A DNA stretch of 64,000 nucleotides from Paenibacillus antarcticus. Lineage in GTDB: Bacteria; Bacillota; Bacilli; Paenibacillales; Paenibacillaceae. A program made the position numbers and the translations under genes. The notes below the pieces were generated by a model, which made no database searches, was not told where the DNA came from, and worked only from the letters and a program-made list of their open reading frames with translations. Where the stretch lies: contig NZ_LVJI01000001.1 of NCBI RefSeq assembly GCF_001637225.1, forward strand, positions 248,001 through 312,000, written 5' to 3'. Below, piece after piece: positions 8,681-17,492 of this stretch (position 1 is its first letter; each line of letters starts with the position of its first letter).

Positions 8681-9643
8681 TTAACGTTTACCCGGATCGT
8701 AAGGTTCACCTAACGCCGAAGGTGCAGAGGACCTTCCAACTGCAGCTACTAGTACAACAATCGTTAATACATATGGGAGCATGTAAATGAAATCTTGAGG
8801 GATATTACTTGCCCAATCAAATAACTGAAAATAACTACCCATAGCTTGAAAGAGACCAAATAACACAGCAGCTCCAAGAGCCCCAATTGGATTCCATTTC
8901 CCAAAAATCATCGCAGCGATAGCGATAAATCCTTGACCTGAAATCGTATTATGAGCAAACATACTCGTCGTGGTTAATGTGATTGTTGCACCACCAAGAG
9001 CTGCCAAGGCACCACTCATCATGACTCCGGTATAACGCATACGACTCACTTTAATACCCATCGTATCCGCAGCACTAGGATGCTCTCCTACTGCACGTAA
9101 ACGCATGCCAAACGTTGTCTTAAACAGAACGTAATACGATACAAATACCAAAATAACTGCTAAATATGTTGTTGGGTAATGATGAAATAACACTTCCCCA
9201 ATAAAAGGAATATCAGACAAACCGAAAAAATTAGTCTTCCGGAAGACTTCTTGTAACAGCGGCGTTTCTCCTTCACCGTTAAAGAGAAGTCTAACTAAAT
9301 ACAATGTGCTTCCAGCAGCTAAAAAGTTAATAACGATACCACTGATCGTTTGATCTGCTTTAAAGGTTATCGAAGCTACTGCATGTATCAGAGACGCAAT
9401 GATACCCATTACAACCGCCGCTAATAATCCAATATATGGAGATGCAGCACCCATGCCTGCACCCTCAGCATAATAAGTTCCTACGGCAGCAGCAAAAGCT
9501 CCAAAGACCATAAGCCCTTCAAGACCAATGTTAACTACGCCGGAACGTTCTGAGAAGATACCTCCCATAGAAGCAAAGATAAGTGCTGTAGAGAACACCA
9601 GCGTTGTGTTGATGAGTTGGCCAATCGTTGTTATCCAGTCCAT
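8681..9643 (-). CDS. nupQ: Nucleoside ABC transporter permease (NupQ-like)
   Basis: 320-aa BPD_transp_2 family inner-membrane permease with about eight to nine hydrophobic segments. It contains the conserved ERSGVVNIGLEGLMVFGAF signature near residue 31, equivalent to the GLFNIGAEGQF of its partner. The start ATG directly abuts the stop of nupP (TAA then ATG), so the two permeases are translationally coupled. By homology with Bacillus NupNOPQ it should take up guanosine or other nucleosides; substrate specificity is inferred. Confidence 0.88.
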   Translation of the reverse strand: MDWITTIGQLINTTLVFSTALIFASMGGIFSERSGVVNIGLEGLMVFGAFAAAVGTYYAEGAGMGAASPYIGLLAAVVMGIIASLIHAVASITFKADQTISGIVINFLAAGSTLYLVRLLFNGEGETPLLQEVFRKTNFFGLSDIPFIGEVLFHHYPTTYLAVILVFVSYYVLFKTTFGMRLRAVGEHPSAADTMGIKVSRMRYTGVMMSGALAALGGATITLTTTSMFAHNTISGQGFIAIAAMIFGKWNPIGALGAAVLFGLFQAMGSYFQLFDWASNIPQDFIYMLPYVLTIVVLVAAVGRSSAPSALGEPYDPGKR

Positions 9644-10723
9644 TTACAACACCTTCTCTTTCTTACGTTTGAGGTATAAAGGCTTAAGTACCCAGCGTAC
9701 AATTCCTTGAGCAGCAATAAAGAATATAATGGAACCAATCACAATTCGAATGATTTCAGGAGGAACTCCCGCACCGAAACTCATACCCGATGAACCGGAA
9801 GTCAATGTTCCAAAGAGAGCAGCACCCATTATCGTCCCGAACGGATGATTCATACCAATCAATGCTACCGCAATACCATCAAATCCAATACCTGGTGATC
9901 CTGTGAATATATCTTGATAATGGAAGACCCCAAGTACCTGAAAAGCACCGCCAAGACCAGCAAAAACACCACTGATGAACATAGCCTTCACGATATTCCC
10001 CTTCACATTCATACCTGCGTACTCCGCTGCATTTGGATTGTGTCCTACAGCTCTAAGCTCATAACCCTGTTTACTCTTCCACATATATATATAAAAGAAC
10101 ACAGCAGCTAAAACCGCTAGCAAGGTACCCATATGCATACGTGCATTATCCATCAACATAGACAATCCTTGAAGCGAAATCGATGCTGTCGGTTGAATAT
10201 CTACTGATTTCTGTTGACCCTCCTGAAGCAAAAAGGTTCTCACAATATAATTACTGAAATACAAAGCCGTCCAATTCAGCATAATCGAGACAATAACTTC
10301 ATTTACGCCACGTTTCGCTTTTAGATAACCAACAATACCTGCCCACAAACCACCACATAAACCTCCAGCGATGATTGCTAGGGGGGCATGAATCAAAGCA
10401 GGTAACCCTGTAATCTTAATCCCTATAATGGATGCAGCTGTCATTCCAATGAGAAATTGTCCTTCTGCACCAATATTGAATAGACCTGCACGAAAAGCAA
10501 AAGCTACTGCGAGACCTGTCATGATAAGAGGTGTGATTTCACGAATCGTCTCACCAAAACCATACGAGTCTCCAAATACAGATGTAAATAATGAACTGTA
10601 TGCAAGTATCGGGTCATATCCACCTGCAAGCATAATCACCGCACCTACAATAAGCCCAAATATCACGGCAACCACAGGAATAATGATACTATCAAGCGTA
10701 AATATTTTCATCAATTTATTCAT
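9644..10723 (-). CDS. nupP: Nucleoside ABC transporter permease (NupP-like)
   Basis: 359-aa BPD_transp_2 permease. The N-terminal TM is at residues 15-35, then the family signature FRAGLFNIGAEGQFLIG (about residues 80-95), and further TM segments to the C-terminus, which ends in a basic KRKKEK tail. It forms the transmembrane heterodimer with the following permease. It overlaps the end of the ATPase gene by 8 nt, with GGAGGT for translation inside that gene. Confidence 0.88.
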   Translation of the reverse strand: MNKLMKIFTLDSIIIPVVAVIFGLIVGAVIMLAGGYDPILAYSSLFTSVFGDSYGFGETIREITPLIMTGLAVAFAFRAGLFNIGAEGQFLIGMTAASIIGIKITGLPALIHAPLAIIAGGLCGGLWAGIVGYLKAKRGVNEVIVSIMLNWTALYFSNYIVRTFLLQEGQQKSVDIQPTASISLQGLSMLMDNARMHMGTLLAVLAAVFFYIYMWKSKQGYELRAVGHNPNAAEYAGMNVKGNIVKAMFISGVFAGLGGAFQVLGVFHYQDIFTGSPGIGFDGIAVALIGMNHPFGTIMGAALFGTLTSGSSGMSFGAGVPPEIIRIVIGSIIFFIAAQGIVRWVLKPLYLKRKKEKVL

Positions 10724-12254
10724 GTTGCTTACCTCCCGATGTACTACCAGACATCATTAAACCTAACTCTTGATCATTTGTCTGTTCAGGCAGTACTTCT
10801 CCGACAATTCGACCTTCATAGATCACGACAATTCTATCTGCTACATTCATAATTTCATCTAATTCAAAAGATATAAGTATGACAGCTTTCCCTTGATCTC
10901 TTTGAGAGATTAGTTGTTGTTGTACGAACTCGATCGCCCCTACATCTAAACCACGTGTAGGTTGAGCTGCAATTAGAAGTTCTGGTTTTTTATCTATTTC
11001 CCGGGCTATAATCGCCTTTTGTTGATTACCACCAGATAACGATCTTGCCTTAGTCTCTATACTTGGTGTTCGCACATCGAATGCTTCAATTAATTTCTTT
11101 GCTTGCTTATCAATTTCTTGTTGATTTAAGAAACCACCTTTATTAAATGGCGCCTTATAATATGTTTCCAGAACCATATTCTCACTCATCGAGAAATCTA
11201 GAACTAGCCCATGTTTATGGCGATCTTCTGGGATATGAGATACGCCTTGTTCTGACACAAATCGCGGGGTACGATTCGTGAGGTCCAACCCCTTCATTGT
11301 CACTGAGCCACTATCCACTTTGCGTAAACCCGTTAAAGCCTCAATAAGTTCACTTTGTCCATTGCCATCAACGCCCGCAACACCAAGTATTTCACCTGCT
11401 CTTACATCCAAAGACAATCCATCGAGAACAGAGACACCCTCTTTATTCTTCAACATCAGATCTCGAACTTCTAGAATTGCTTCTCCTGGGGTAGCAGCTT
11501 TTTTGTCAATTTTGAAAGAAACATTTCGGCCGACCATTTTTTCAGCTAACGTATTGGGATTTGTTTCAGATGTCTTCAATGTATCTACGACTTTACCACG
11601 CCGTATAATCGTTACTGCATCAGAAATATGCATAATCTCTTTAAGCTTATGTGTGATCAAAATAATAGATTTACCTTCATCTACCAATCGTCTCATAATA
11701 GACATAAGGTCTGTGATTTCCTGTGGCGTTAATACCGCAGTTGGTTCATCAAATATAAGAATATCTGCACCACGATATAGGGTTTTCAATATTTCAACTC
11801 TTTGTTGCATACCAACCGAAATTTCAGAAACTTTAGAATTAGGATCTACTTTCAAACCGTATTGATCAGATAAGCTTTTGATCTTTGCAGTTGCTGTCTT
11901 ATAATCAAGATGAAATCCTAATTTTTTGGGCTCCATACCTAAAATAATATTCTCTGTTACTGTAAAGGGTTGTACAAGCTTAAAATGCTGATGCACCATG
12001 CCAATGCCCAGTTCAATTGCCTTATTCGGATTATCGATACTGACAGGTTTACCTTTTATTTCAATACTTCCTTCATCAGGTTGGTATAATCCAAATAGGA
12101 TATTCATTAGTGTGGATTTCCCCGCACCATTCTCCCCCAGCAGCGCATGGATTTCTCCCTTATGCAACTTCAGACTAATAGAATCGTTGGCAACAATGCC
12201 GGAAAATCGCTTTGTAATTTGCTTTAGCTCCACGACTGGGTTTGCTGCATCCAT
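10716..12254 (-). CDS. nupO: Nucleoside ABC transporter ATPase, two ABC domains (NupO-like)
   Basis: 512-aa fused ATPase. The first domain has Walker A GENGAGKST (about 40-48), the signature VGMQQR and Walker B ILIFDEPTAVL. The second has the degenerate Walker A GVDGNGQSE, the signature LSGGNQQK and Walker B LLIAAQPTRGLD, where the usual Asp-Glu is replaced. Such asymmetry is normal for RbsA/NupO-type ATPases. It lies between the lipoprotein gene and the permeases, as in Bacillus nupNOPQ. Confidence 0.9.
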   Translation of the reverse strand: MDAANPVVELKQITKRFSGIVANDSISLKLHKGEIHALLGENGAGKSTLMNILFGLYQPDEGSIEIKGKPVSIDNPNKAIELGIGMVHQHFKLVQPFTVTENIILGMEPKKLGFHLDYKTATAKIKSLSDQYGLKVDPNSKVSEISVGMQQRVEILKTLYRGADILIFDEPTAVLTPQEITDLMSIMRRLVDEGKSIILITHKLKEIMHISDAVTIIRRGKVVDTLKTSETNPNTLAEKMVGRNVSFKIDKKAATPGEAILEVRDLMLKNKEGVSVLDGLSLDVRAGEILGVAGVDGNGQSELIEALTGLRKVDSGSVTMKGLDLTNRTPRFVSEQGVSHIPEDRHKHGLVLDFSMSENMVLETYYKAPFNKGGFLNQQEIDKQAKKLIEAFDVRTPSIETKARSLSGGNQQKAIIAREIDKKPELLIAAQPTRGLDVGAIEFVQQQLISQRDQGKAVILISFELDEIMNVADRIVVIYEGRIVGEVLPEQTNDQELGLMMSGSTSGGKQHE

Positions 12255-12310
12255 GTTATCACCCTTATACTTTATTTAAAGTCTCGTCCAAATGAAAGGC
12301 TTACAGATAA

Positions 12311-12342
12311 GAACAAGGCCAGTCATAATAACTAGCCTTGTC
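12311..12342 (-). terminator. Hairpin between lipoprotein and ATPase genes
   Basis: A 7-bp stem (ACAAGGC with GCCTTGT) followed on the minus strand by TCTTATC. It is weak as a terminator but well placed to allow more binding protein than transporter, a common arrangement in ABC operons. Confidence 0.45.
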
Positions 12343-12387
12343 ATTTGTAAACTTCATTTTTTTTGTTAGTGATCGTTAAAGATTCGA

Positions 12388-13425
12388 CTATTTTTTTGTA
12401 ACATCTTGCGGAACTTTAACTTCTCCGCTAATAATCTTAGTTTTATATTCTTCTACTAATGCTAACACATCAGCAGGCACATTCTTATCAGATGTTTTAG
12501 CAATACCTACGCCATCATCTTTTAGACCAAGTTCAACTGTTCCACCTTTGAATGTACCATCAATAACTTCTTTGGACACTCTTTGAACAGCTGCATCAAC
12601 ACCCTTAACCATCGATGTCAAAGTAACTTCATCCCCAAATTCTAACGATTGGTCTTTATCTACACCGATAACCCAAACCTTCTCACCGTTTTTAACACGT
12701 GCAGTTGCTTCGTTAAATACGCCTGTTCCAGTTGCACCAGCCGCATGGAAAACGATATCCACGCCAGAATTATACATATTAGATGCGATGACTTTACCTT
12801 GGTCTGGCTTATCAAATGCACCAGCATAAACATTATCTACTTTAATATCAGGATTCACAGCAGCTACGCCTGCATTAAATCCAGCTTCGAAACGTGTAAT
12901 AACTGGAATTGGCGCTCCACCTACGAATCCAACTTTACCTGTTTTTGTCATTTTAGCTGCTACAACACCAACCAAAAATGCACCTTCATGCTCAGAGAAA
13001 GTAACCGATTGAACGTTTGGTGAATCTACTACAGCATCAATAATAGCAAGCTTAGCATCTGGGTTCTGATCTGCTACAGTTTTGATATCTGCACCAAGAT
13101 CGAATCCAATTCCCCAAGTAAGCGCATATCCGCCTTTAACATACTTGTTAAGGTTAGGTGTGTAATCTGCTTTACTCTTACTTTGTAGGTATGTTGCTTT
13201 TGCACCTGTTTCCTTTTCAATAGACTTAAGTGCTTCCCATGCAGATTGGTTAAAGGATTTATCATTAACTCCACCGACATCAGTAACCATTCCGATTTTC
13301 ATATCTGATTTAGCACCACCAGTAGCTGTTTCACCCGCTGGCTTTTCCTCATTCTTACCACAACCAGCTAAAACTACGGATAAAGATAATGCCAACACAA
13401 GTGATGCATTAAGTATTTTTTTCAT
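12388..13425 (-). CDS. nupN: BMP-family nucleoside-binding lipoprotein (NupN-like)
   Basis: 345-aa basic membrane protein family (BmpA/PnrA) solute-binding lipoprotein. The signal peptide ends in a lipobox, LAGC with Cys22, followed by a charged and Gly/Thr-rich linker. Family motifs include GMVTDVGGVNDKSFNQSAWE and GFVGGAPIPVITRFEAGF. It is exported and anchored outside the membrane, delivering nucleosides to the NupOPQ proteins encoded just downstream. It is first in the operon, with a -10 like TATAAT at 13485-13490 on the minus strand. Confidence 0.9.
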   Translation of the reverse strand: MKKILNASLVLALSLSVVLAGCGKNEEKPAGETATGGAKSDMKIGMVTDVGGVNDKSFNQSAWEALKSIEKETGAKATYLQSKSKADYTPNLNKYVKGGYALTWGIGFDLGADIKTVADQNPDAKLAIIDAVVDSPNVQSVTFSEHEGAFLVGVVAAKMTKTGKVGFVGGAPIPVITRFEAGFNAGVAAVNPDIKVDNVYAGAFDKPDQGKVIASNMYNSGVDIVFHAAGATGTGVFNEATARVKNGEKVWVIGVDKDQSLEFGDEVTLTSMVKGVDAAVQRVSKEVIDGTFKGGTVELGLKDDGVGIAKTSDKNVPADVLALVEEYKTKIISGEVKVPQDVTKK

Positions 13426-13706
13426 TTTCTATTTTCCCCCTTAAGAATTTATCCCTAACAATTGAAGGGATCTTCAATGAACAAATTATACAATCTAAAA
13501 GTGATAAAATCCAGTAAATCGCTCACGCAATGTCAACTTATTTAAATAAATTTCATTAAGAAAACGCTTTATCGATTTAAAACATACAAGCGTTACTGAA
13601 TAGGTGTTATATTATGTAACACGGAATCATTTATTCCGTTAGCTTTAATCCCATAAAACAATAGGTTTTTGATTCCACTTTACTCATACTATTTCCATTA
13701 TCCCAA

Positions 13707-13735
13707 GAAAAAAACCGCCATAAGCTAGCGGTTTT
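13707..13735 (-). terminator. Terminator of infC-rpmI-rplT
   Basis: The stem AAAACCGC with GCGGTTTT and a 9-nt loop, then TTTTTCTTGGG on the minus strand, 14 bp after rplT. The rest of 13426-13706 holds only the nupN promoter region and a small inverted repeat (ATCCCT/AGGGAT, 13451-13471). Confidence 0.85.
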
Positions 13736-13749
13736 ATTAGTACAATAAC

Positions 13750-14109
13750 TTAAGCATTAATTTTTTCTTTAGCAACAGCTGCGATAGAATTAAATGCGTT
13801 GATATCATGAACAGCCAAATCAGCAAGCATCTTACGGTTAATATCTACACCAGCTAATTTCAAGCCGTGCATTAATTTATTGTAAGACAATCCATTCATA
13901 CGTGCTGCAGCATTAATACGTACGATCCATAGTCTACGGAAATTACGTTTAGTCTGACGACGGTCACGGTATGCATAAACCAATGATTTCATTACTTGTT
14001 CTTTTGCTGTTTTAAAAATACGGTGTTTGGAACCGAAATAACCTTTAGCGAGTTTCAATACTTTCTTATGTCTACGACGAACGACAAATCCGCCTTTTAC
14101 TCTTGCCAT
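13750..14109 (-). CDS. rplT: 50S ribosomal protein L20
   Basis: 119-aa L20, an early assembly protein of the large subunit and, in Bacillus, the autogenous repressor of the infC-rpmI-rplT operon. The basic N-terminus ([25 protein letters not shown]) and the C-terminal [25 protein letters not shown] rRNA-binding part are intact. The start ATG at 14109 follows GGGAGGTTTAC. It is third in the operon, 30 bp after rpmI. Confidence 0.98.
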   Translation of the reverse strand: MARVKGGFVVRRRHKKVLKLAKGYFGSKHRIFKTAKEQVMKSLVYAYRDRRQTKRNFRRLWIVRINAAARMNGLSYNKLMHGLKLAGVDINRKMLADLAVHDINAFNSIAAVAKEKINA

Positions 14110-14139
14110 ATTAGTAAACCTCCCAATAATTGTTGTTAA

Positions 14140-14340
14140 CTATCTCAAGTTAGATAAGCCTTGTTTTAGACGTTTAACGTCTCCTGGTGCCATCGTCGGG
14201 TTCGTGCCAAGCACACGTTTTTGACGTTTGGATTTATGTGATAAAAGATGGTTTTTGAATGCTTTATAGCGCATAACTTTACCTGTTCCAGTAATTTTAA
14301 AGCGGCCTTTAAGACTGCTATGTGTTTTCATTTTAGGCAT
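14140..14340 (-). CDS. rpmI: 50S ribosomal protein L35
   Basis: 66-aa L35 with the standard N-terminus [20 protein letters not shown] and basic KSKRQKR centre. It lies between infC (17-bp gap) and rplT, the nearly universal bacterial order. The ribosome binding site is GAGGAAC before the ATG at 14340. Confidence 0.98.
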   Translation of the reverse strand: MPKMKTHSSLKGRFKITGTGKVMRYKAFKNHLLSHKSKRQKRVLGTNPTMAPGDVKRLKQGLSNLR

Positions 14341-14357
14341 TATAGTTCCTCCTCGGA

Positions 14358-14870
14358 TTATTGAGCTTTAGGAGCCAATATCATAATCATACTGCGACCT
14401 TCAAGCTTCGGAAAGCGTTCTACAGCGGAATGCTCTGCTACTTCTTCTCTCACGCGTTCCAGAATCTTCTGTCCAATGCTTGCGTGTGCAATTTCACGTC
14501 CACGGAAACGTACAGAGCATTTAACCTTGTCGCCCTCTTTTAAGAACTTAACGACGTTGCGAAGTTTAGTCTGGTAGTCATGTTCATCAATGTTTGCTCG
14601 GAACCATACTTCTTTGGTATCCACGATCTTCTGGTTCTTACGAGCTTCTTTGTCTTTCTTCTGCTGCTCATAGCGGAACTTGCCGTAATCCATGATGCGG
14701 CACACTGGCGGTTTTGCCTGAGGCGCTACATTTACCAAATCGAGATTAAGATCCGTTGCCATCTGCAGCGCTTCACGAATCGGAGTAATTCCGATTTGTT
14801 CACCTTCTGCACCCACCAGGCGAACTTCTTTCGCCCGAATTTCGTCATTGATCATATGTTCCTTACTGAT
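14358..14870 (-). CDS. infC: Translation initiation factor IF-3, AUC start
   Basis: IF3 prevents subunit joining and checks start codons. The N-domain ([18 protein letters not shown]) and C-domain ([20 protein letters not shown]...[15 protein letters not shown]) are complete. No ATG fits the ribosome binding site. TTTGGAGGTGG is followed 8 nt later by ATC (14868-14870) of the ISKEH segment. Starting there gives 170 aa, the family's usual length. Starting at the upstream ATG (14915) would translate through the ribosome binding site. Rare AUU/AUC starts are the known basis of IF3 self-repression, so I place the start at this ATC. The alternative is the internal ATG of MINDE, six codons on. Confidence 0.9.
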   Translation of the reverse strand: MSKEHMINDEIRAKEVRLVGAEGEQIGITPIREALQMATDLNLDLVNVAPQAKPPVCRIMDYGKFRYEQQKKDKEARKNQKIVDTKEVWFRANIDEHDYQTKLRNVVKFLKEGDKVKCSVRFRGREIAHASIGQKILERVREEVAEHSAVERFPKLEGRSMIMILAPKAQ

Positions 14871-15080
14871 AACCGTCCACCTCCAAATTGATTCATTTCG
14901 CAATCTGTAAAACAAATAAAGGGATGCTGGTTCAATCTACCAGCATCCCTTTTGATCAATTCTTCATGAAATATCCCATTCATAAATCACTGGATCAAAT
15001 ACCAGCCAACTAATCTTACATTGGTCAGGTGAGAAGCCGGTGCTTCTGCTTAAATCCAAATATTCATTTAACATGCTTGA
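14871..15080 (-). promoter_or_regulatory. infC leader (L20 leader type) with attenuator hairpin
   Basis: About 200 nt separate the promoter from infC. It ends in a 14-bp perfect stem (14918-14931 with 14939-14952, 7-nt loop, AAGGGATGCTGGT) followed on the minus strand by TATTTGTTTT. This is an intrinsic terminator just before the infC ribosome binding site. Bacillus infC operons carry an L20-binding leader of this layout that attenuates transcription when free L20 is in excess. The upstream L20-binding fold was not modelled. Confidence 0.75.
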
Positions 15081-15082
15081 AT

Positions 15083-15111
15083 AATATATCACATCAGACA
15101 TAACAAGTCAA
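15083..15111 (-). promoter_or_regulatory. Promoter of infC-rpmI-rplT
   Basis: TTGACT (15106-15111), a 17-bp spacer and TATATT (15083-15088) on the minus strand, a near-consensus sigma-A promoter directly after the GT2 gene's stop. Confidence 0.8.
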
Positions 15112-15121
15112 CTTTTAATCG

Positions 15122-16363
15122 TTATACTTGTTTGCTTTGTACGACTTCTTCCATTCTAACAACTCGTGTATGCTCTGTATGGCTCCATTGTTTGTTGTTC
15201 TGTGTAAAGAATGCATAGACCGTGATTGGGTACCAAGAAAGCAGATAGATTGGAAACAGAATCAGGTACTGATAAACCTTTTTATATGTTACTTTCTCTA
15301 AAGCCATAGCTACGAAGAAAGTTGAAATGTTAGCAACAATCGCTACAAAACTTAACCAAAATGGTAAATATCCATAGATATTAGCAATGTTAGGGCCTTT
15401 AAAGAAGGCAATATCAACCCACATCGCCCCTGTCATAAGAAATGTCAGAAGTACGATATATACGTTAACTCCATACAAAGCTAAGTCAAATTTAACAAGG
15501 CTTCTTTCCTTAATACTTTGCCATAGCAATGGGAAAAAGTATCTACGTGCTACTGTAAAGTGTCCCTGCATCCAACGAAGACGTTGTCTTGATGAAGCTT
15601 TAAAAGTGAGTGGTTTCTCATCGAATACTTTGGCATCGTAATTGAATTTAGGGTATACGTTATTTTGAACACTACGCATTGTAAATTCTAGATCCTCAAC
15701 CAAGCTTGTAGCTCCCCAGCCCATTTCTTTCAACAACTTAGTCTCAAAACACATACCCGTTCCGCCTAAAAAGTTAGCCATATTCAAATTGTGCCGAGAT
15801 AGCTGCCACAAGCGATTAATGTACCAGTATGAAATTCCATAAGCTGCCGTAATCCATGAATCTTCTGGATTCTTGGTATCAATGTAACCCTGGATAACAC
15901 GTGCGCCTCCAGATAGATCATCATTCATTTCACTGAGAAAATTCGGTGCTGCCAAGTTGTCAGCGTCAAACATAACGATTGCGTCATATTCGCGAGGCAT
16001 ACTCCAAAGTTCTTTCAACATCCACTCAATCGCATATCCTTTACCCCGAAGAGTCGGGTTCGTGCGTTCACAAGCGTTCATACCATGCGCACGAACGATA
16101 TCCGCAGTACTGTCTGTACAGTTGTCACAAATAACAAACACATCATACAGTTCTTGTGGATAATCAAGCTTTTTCAAATTCTCCATAAGAGCCCCGACGA
16201 CCTGCTCTTCATTGTGTGCCGCCACTAACACGGCGAATGATTTGGTCGTTGGAAAATGTTCTTTCTTCTTTTTCCTATACATACCAAATAAAGAGAATGT
16301 AAATTGGTACACACCTATCACGGCCAAAATAAGCTGGAGCGTGACGAAAATAGCGTCTATCAT
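15122..16363 (-). CDS. Membrane glycosyltransferase, family GT2
   Basis: 413-aa integral-membrane GT2 enzyme. A TM helix lies at residues 2-24, then a cytoplasmic GT-A domain with VAAHNEEQVVGALMENL, the DxD-type FDADN, the acidic VEDLEFT motif and QRLRWMQGH, equivalent to the Q(Q/R)xRW signature of processive synthases. Two to three C-terminal TM segments follow. This layout matches poly-sugar synthases of the cellulose/hyaluronan/PNAG superfamily, or lipid-linked glycosyltransferases; the acceptor is unknown. It is monocistronic on a good promoter with a purine-rich leader. A PAP2 phosphatase and an MGDG-like transferase are divergent to it. Confidence 0.85.
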   Translation of the reverse strand: MIDAIFVTLQLILAVIGVYQFTFSLFGMYRKKKKEHFPTTKSFAVLVAAHNEEQVVGALMENLKKLDYPQELYDVFVICDNCTDSTADIVRAHGMNACERTNPTLRGKGYAIEWMLKELWSMPREYDAIVMFDADNLAAPNFLSEMNDDLSGGARVIQGYIDTKNPEDSWITAAYGISYWYINRLWQLSRHNLNMANFLGGTGMCFETKLLKEMGWGATSLVEDLEFTMRSVQNNVYPKFNYDAKVFDEKPLTFKASSRQRLRWMQGHFTVARRYFFPLLWQSIKERSLVKFDLALYGVNVYIVLLTFLMTGAMWVDIAFFKGPNIANIYGYLPFWLSFVAIVANISTFFVAMALEKVTYKKVYQYLILFPIYLLSWYPITVYAFFTQNNKQWSHTEHTRVVRMEEVVQSKQV

Positions 16364-16373
16364 AATTCTCTTA

Positions 16374-16452
16374 ACCCCCCTTTTTTTACCCTTTAATTCT
16401 TATCTGTTTGTTTTTCTCTTTTTCTCTATTTCTCTTTTTCTTTGTCCCTTAT
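16374..16452 (-). promoter_or_regulatory. Polypurine 5' leader of the GT2 gene
   Basis: In the 76 nt 16375-16450 only eight plus-strand bases are purines, so the mRNA leader is almost pure A/G and ends in AAAAAAAGGGGGGTTAAGAGAATT before the start codon. This gives an unstructured leader and a long ribosome-landing stretch. A regulatory role is inference only. Confidence 0.5.
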
Positions 16453-16489
16453 GACCCTTTTTGAACATGTCGTTTTTATCACCTTAATA

Positions 16490-16518
16490 ATAATGTATGT
16501 TTTTGAATACTTTGTCAA
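16490..16518 (-). promoter_or_regulatory. Promoter of the GT2 gene; remainder of the 583-bp gap
   Basis: TTGACA (16513-16518), a 17-bp spacer and CATTAT (16490-16495) on the minus strand. The rest of the gap (16519-16946) has no credible ORF. It holds a TTGACA at 16727-16732 on the plus strand that may be the -35 for the PAP2 gene. It also holds a GC-richer segment before its start (16896-16935, GGGCTTTAAGGCC) that I cannot assign. Confidence 0.65.
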
Positions 16519-16946
16519 AAGGCCTTAGACCCTTTCTTGATCCAAAAATAAGATAAGAGCCGTTATTTAACTGTGCTGTAGTATTCTAGTCTCAACATAG
16601 TGATGATTAGTTCTTATTTTCATCCATTTGCTAATTATTTATTTCTCTTTCCTCCTTTTTTTATATTCCATTTCCTATATGAAATGATTGTTCCTATATA
16701 AACAGACGTAATAAGCATCGAAAAAGTTGACATACCATTTAATTTGTTTAAACATATTTGTTTGCATCTGAATCATTGTACGTTCTAAACAGGGTGAAAG
16801 TCAAAAAGCAATGATCCTTTTTATACGTTTCGCTTGAAAATTTAAGCAATTAAAAATATGATGAAATGAATAGATTAAGATATGGAAATGATACTAAAGG
16901 CTCACTGCCGAACACCAGGGCTTTAAGGCCATAGGAGAGGAATAAC

Positions 16947-17474
16947 ATGAGACAACTCATCTTTAGACTTCAGAAATTGGATCAGCGATTATTCCAATGG
17001 ATTAACGGTCGGCTACATAATCATATCCTAAACTTCTTCCTATATTATCTAACCAATTTGGGAGGGGCTACATTCACTATCAGTGCCAGTCTATTAGCAT
17101 GGGCATTCGGTTCGCCTTCATGGAGTACCGCTGGAGCACAAGCAGCTATTGCACTTGCTATAAGCCATATTCCTGTTGCTATAGCTAAGAAGCTATACCC
17201 ACGAATTAGACCGTATCTAGCTTTGCCAGATACGAATACATTCCGTAATCCATTAAGTGATCATTCATTTCCATCAGGTCATACGACTGCAGCATTCGCC
17301 ATCACGATTCCTTTTATAACTGCAATTCCTGAATTGCTACCACTATTTCTCAGTCTCAGCATCATTGTTGGTTTCTCTAGAATTTATCTTGGACTTCATT
17401 ATCCATCAGATGTTCTAGCAGGCGTTGTTATTGGTACATCTGTAGCCACAATGACAGTTGCAATATGGGCCTAA
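16947..17474 (+). CDS. PAP2-family membrane phosphatase (undecaprenyl-PP phosphatase-like)
   Basis: 175-aa type 2 phosphatidic acid phosphatase. The three catalytic motifs are complete: KKLYPRIRP (KxxxxxxRP), SFPSGHTTA (PSGH) and SRIYLGLHYPSD (SRxxxxxHxxxD). Hydrophobic helices surround them, so the active site faces the outer side of the membrane. BcrC-type enzymes of this size recycle undecaprenyl pyrophosphate, while others dephosphorylate lipid phosphates. The start ATG follows AGGAGAGGAATAAC. It lies 18 bp before a lipid-type glycosyltransferase, so the pair may act on a shared lipid. Confidence 0.85.
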   Translation: MRQLIFRLQKLDQRLFQWINGRLHNHILNFFLYYLTNLGGATFTISASLLAWAFGSPSWSTAGAQAAIALAISHIPVAIAKKLYPRIRPYLALPDTNTFRNPLSDHSFPSGHTTAAFAITIPFITAIPELLPLFLSLSIIVGFSRIYLGLHYPSDVLAGVVIGTSVATMTVAIWA

Positions 17475-17492
17475 AGTAGATAAGGTTATAAT

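Noticed and set aside
11278..11865. 195-aa plus-strand frame opposite nupO
   Set aside because: Shadow frame of a conserved ATPase, rich in Ser/Thr/Ile, with no family features or ribosome site.
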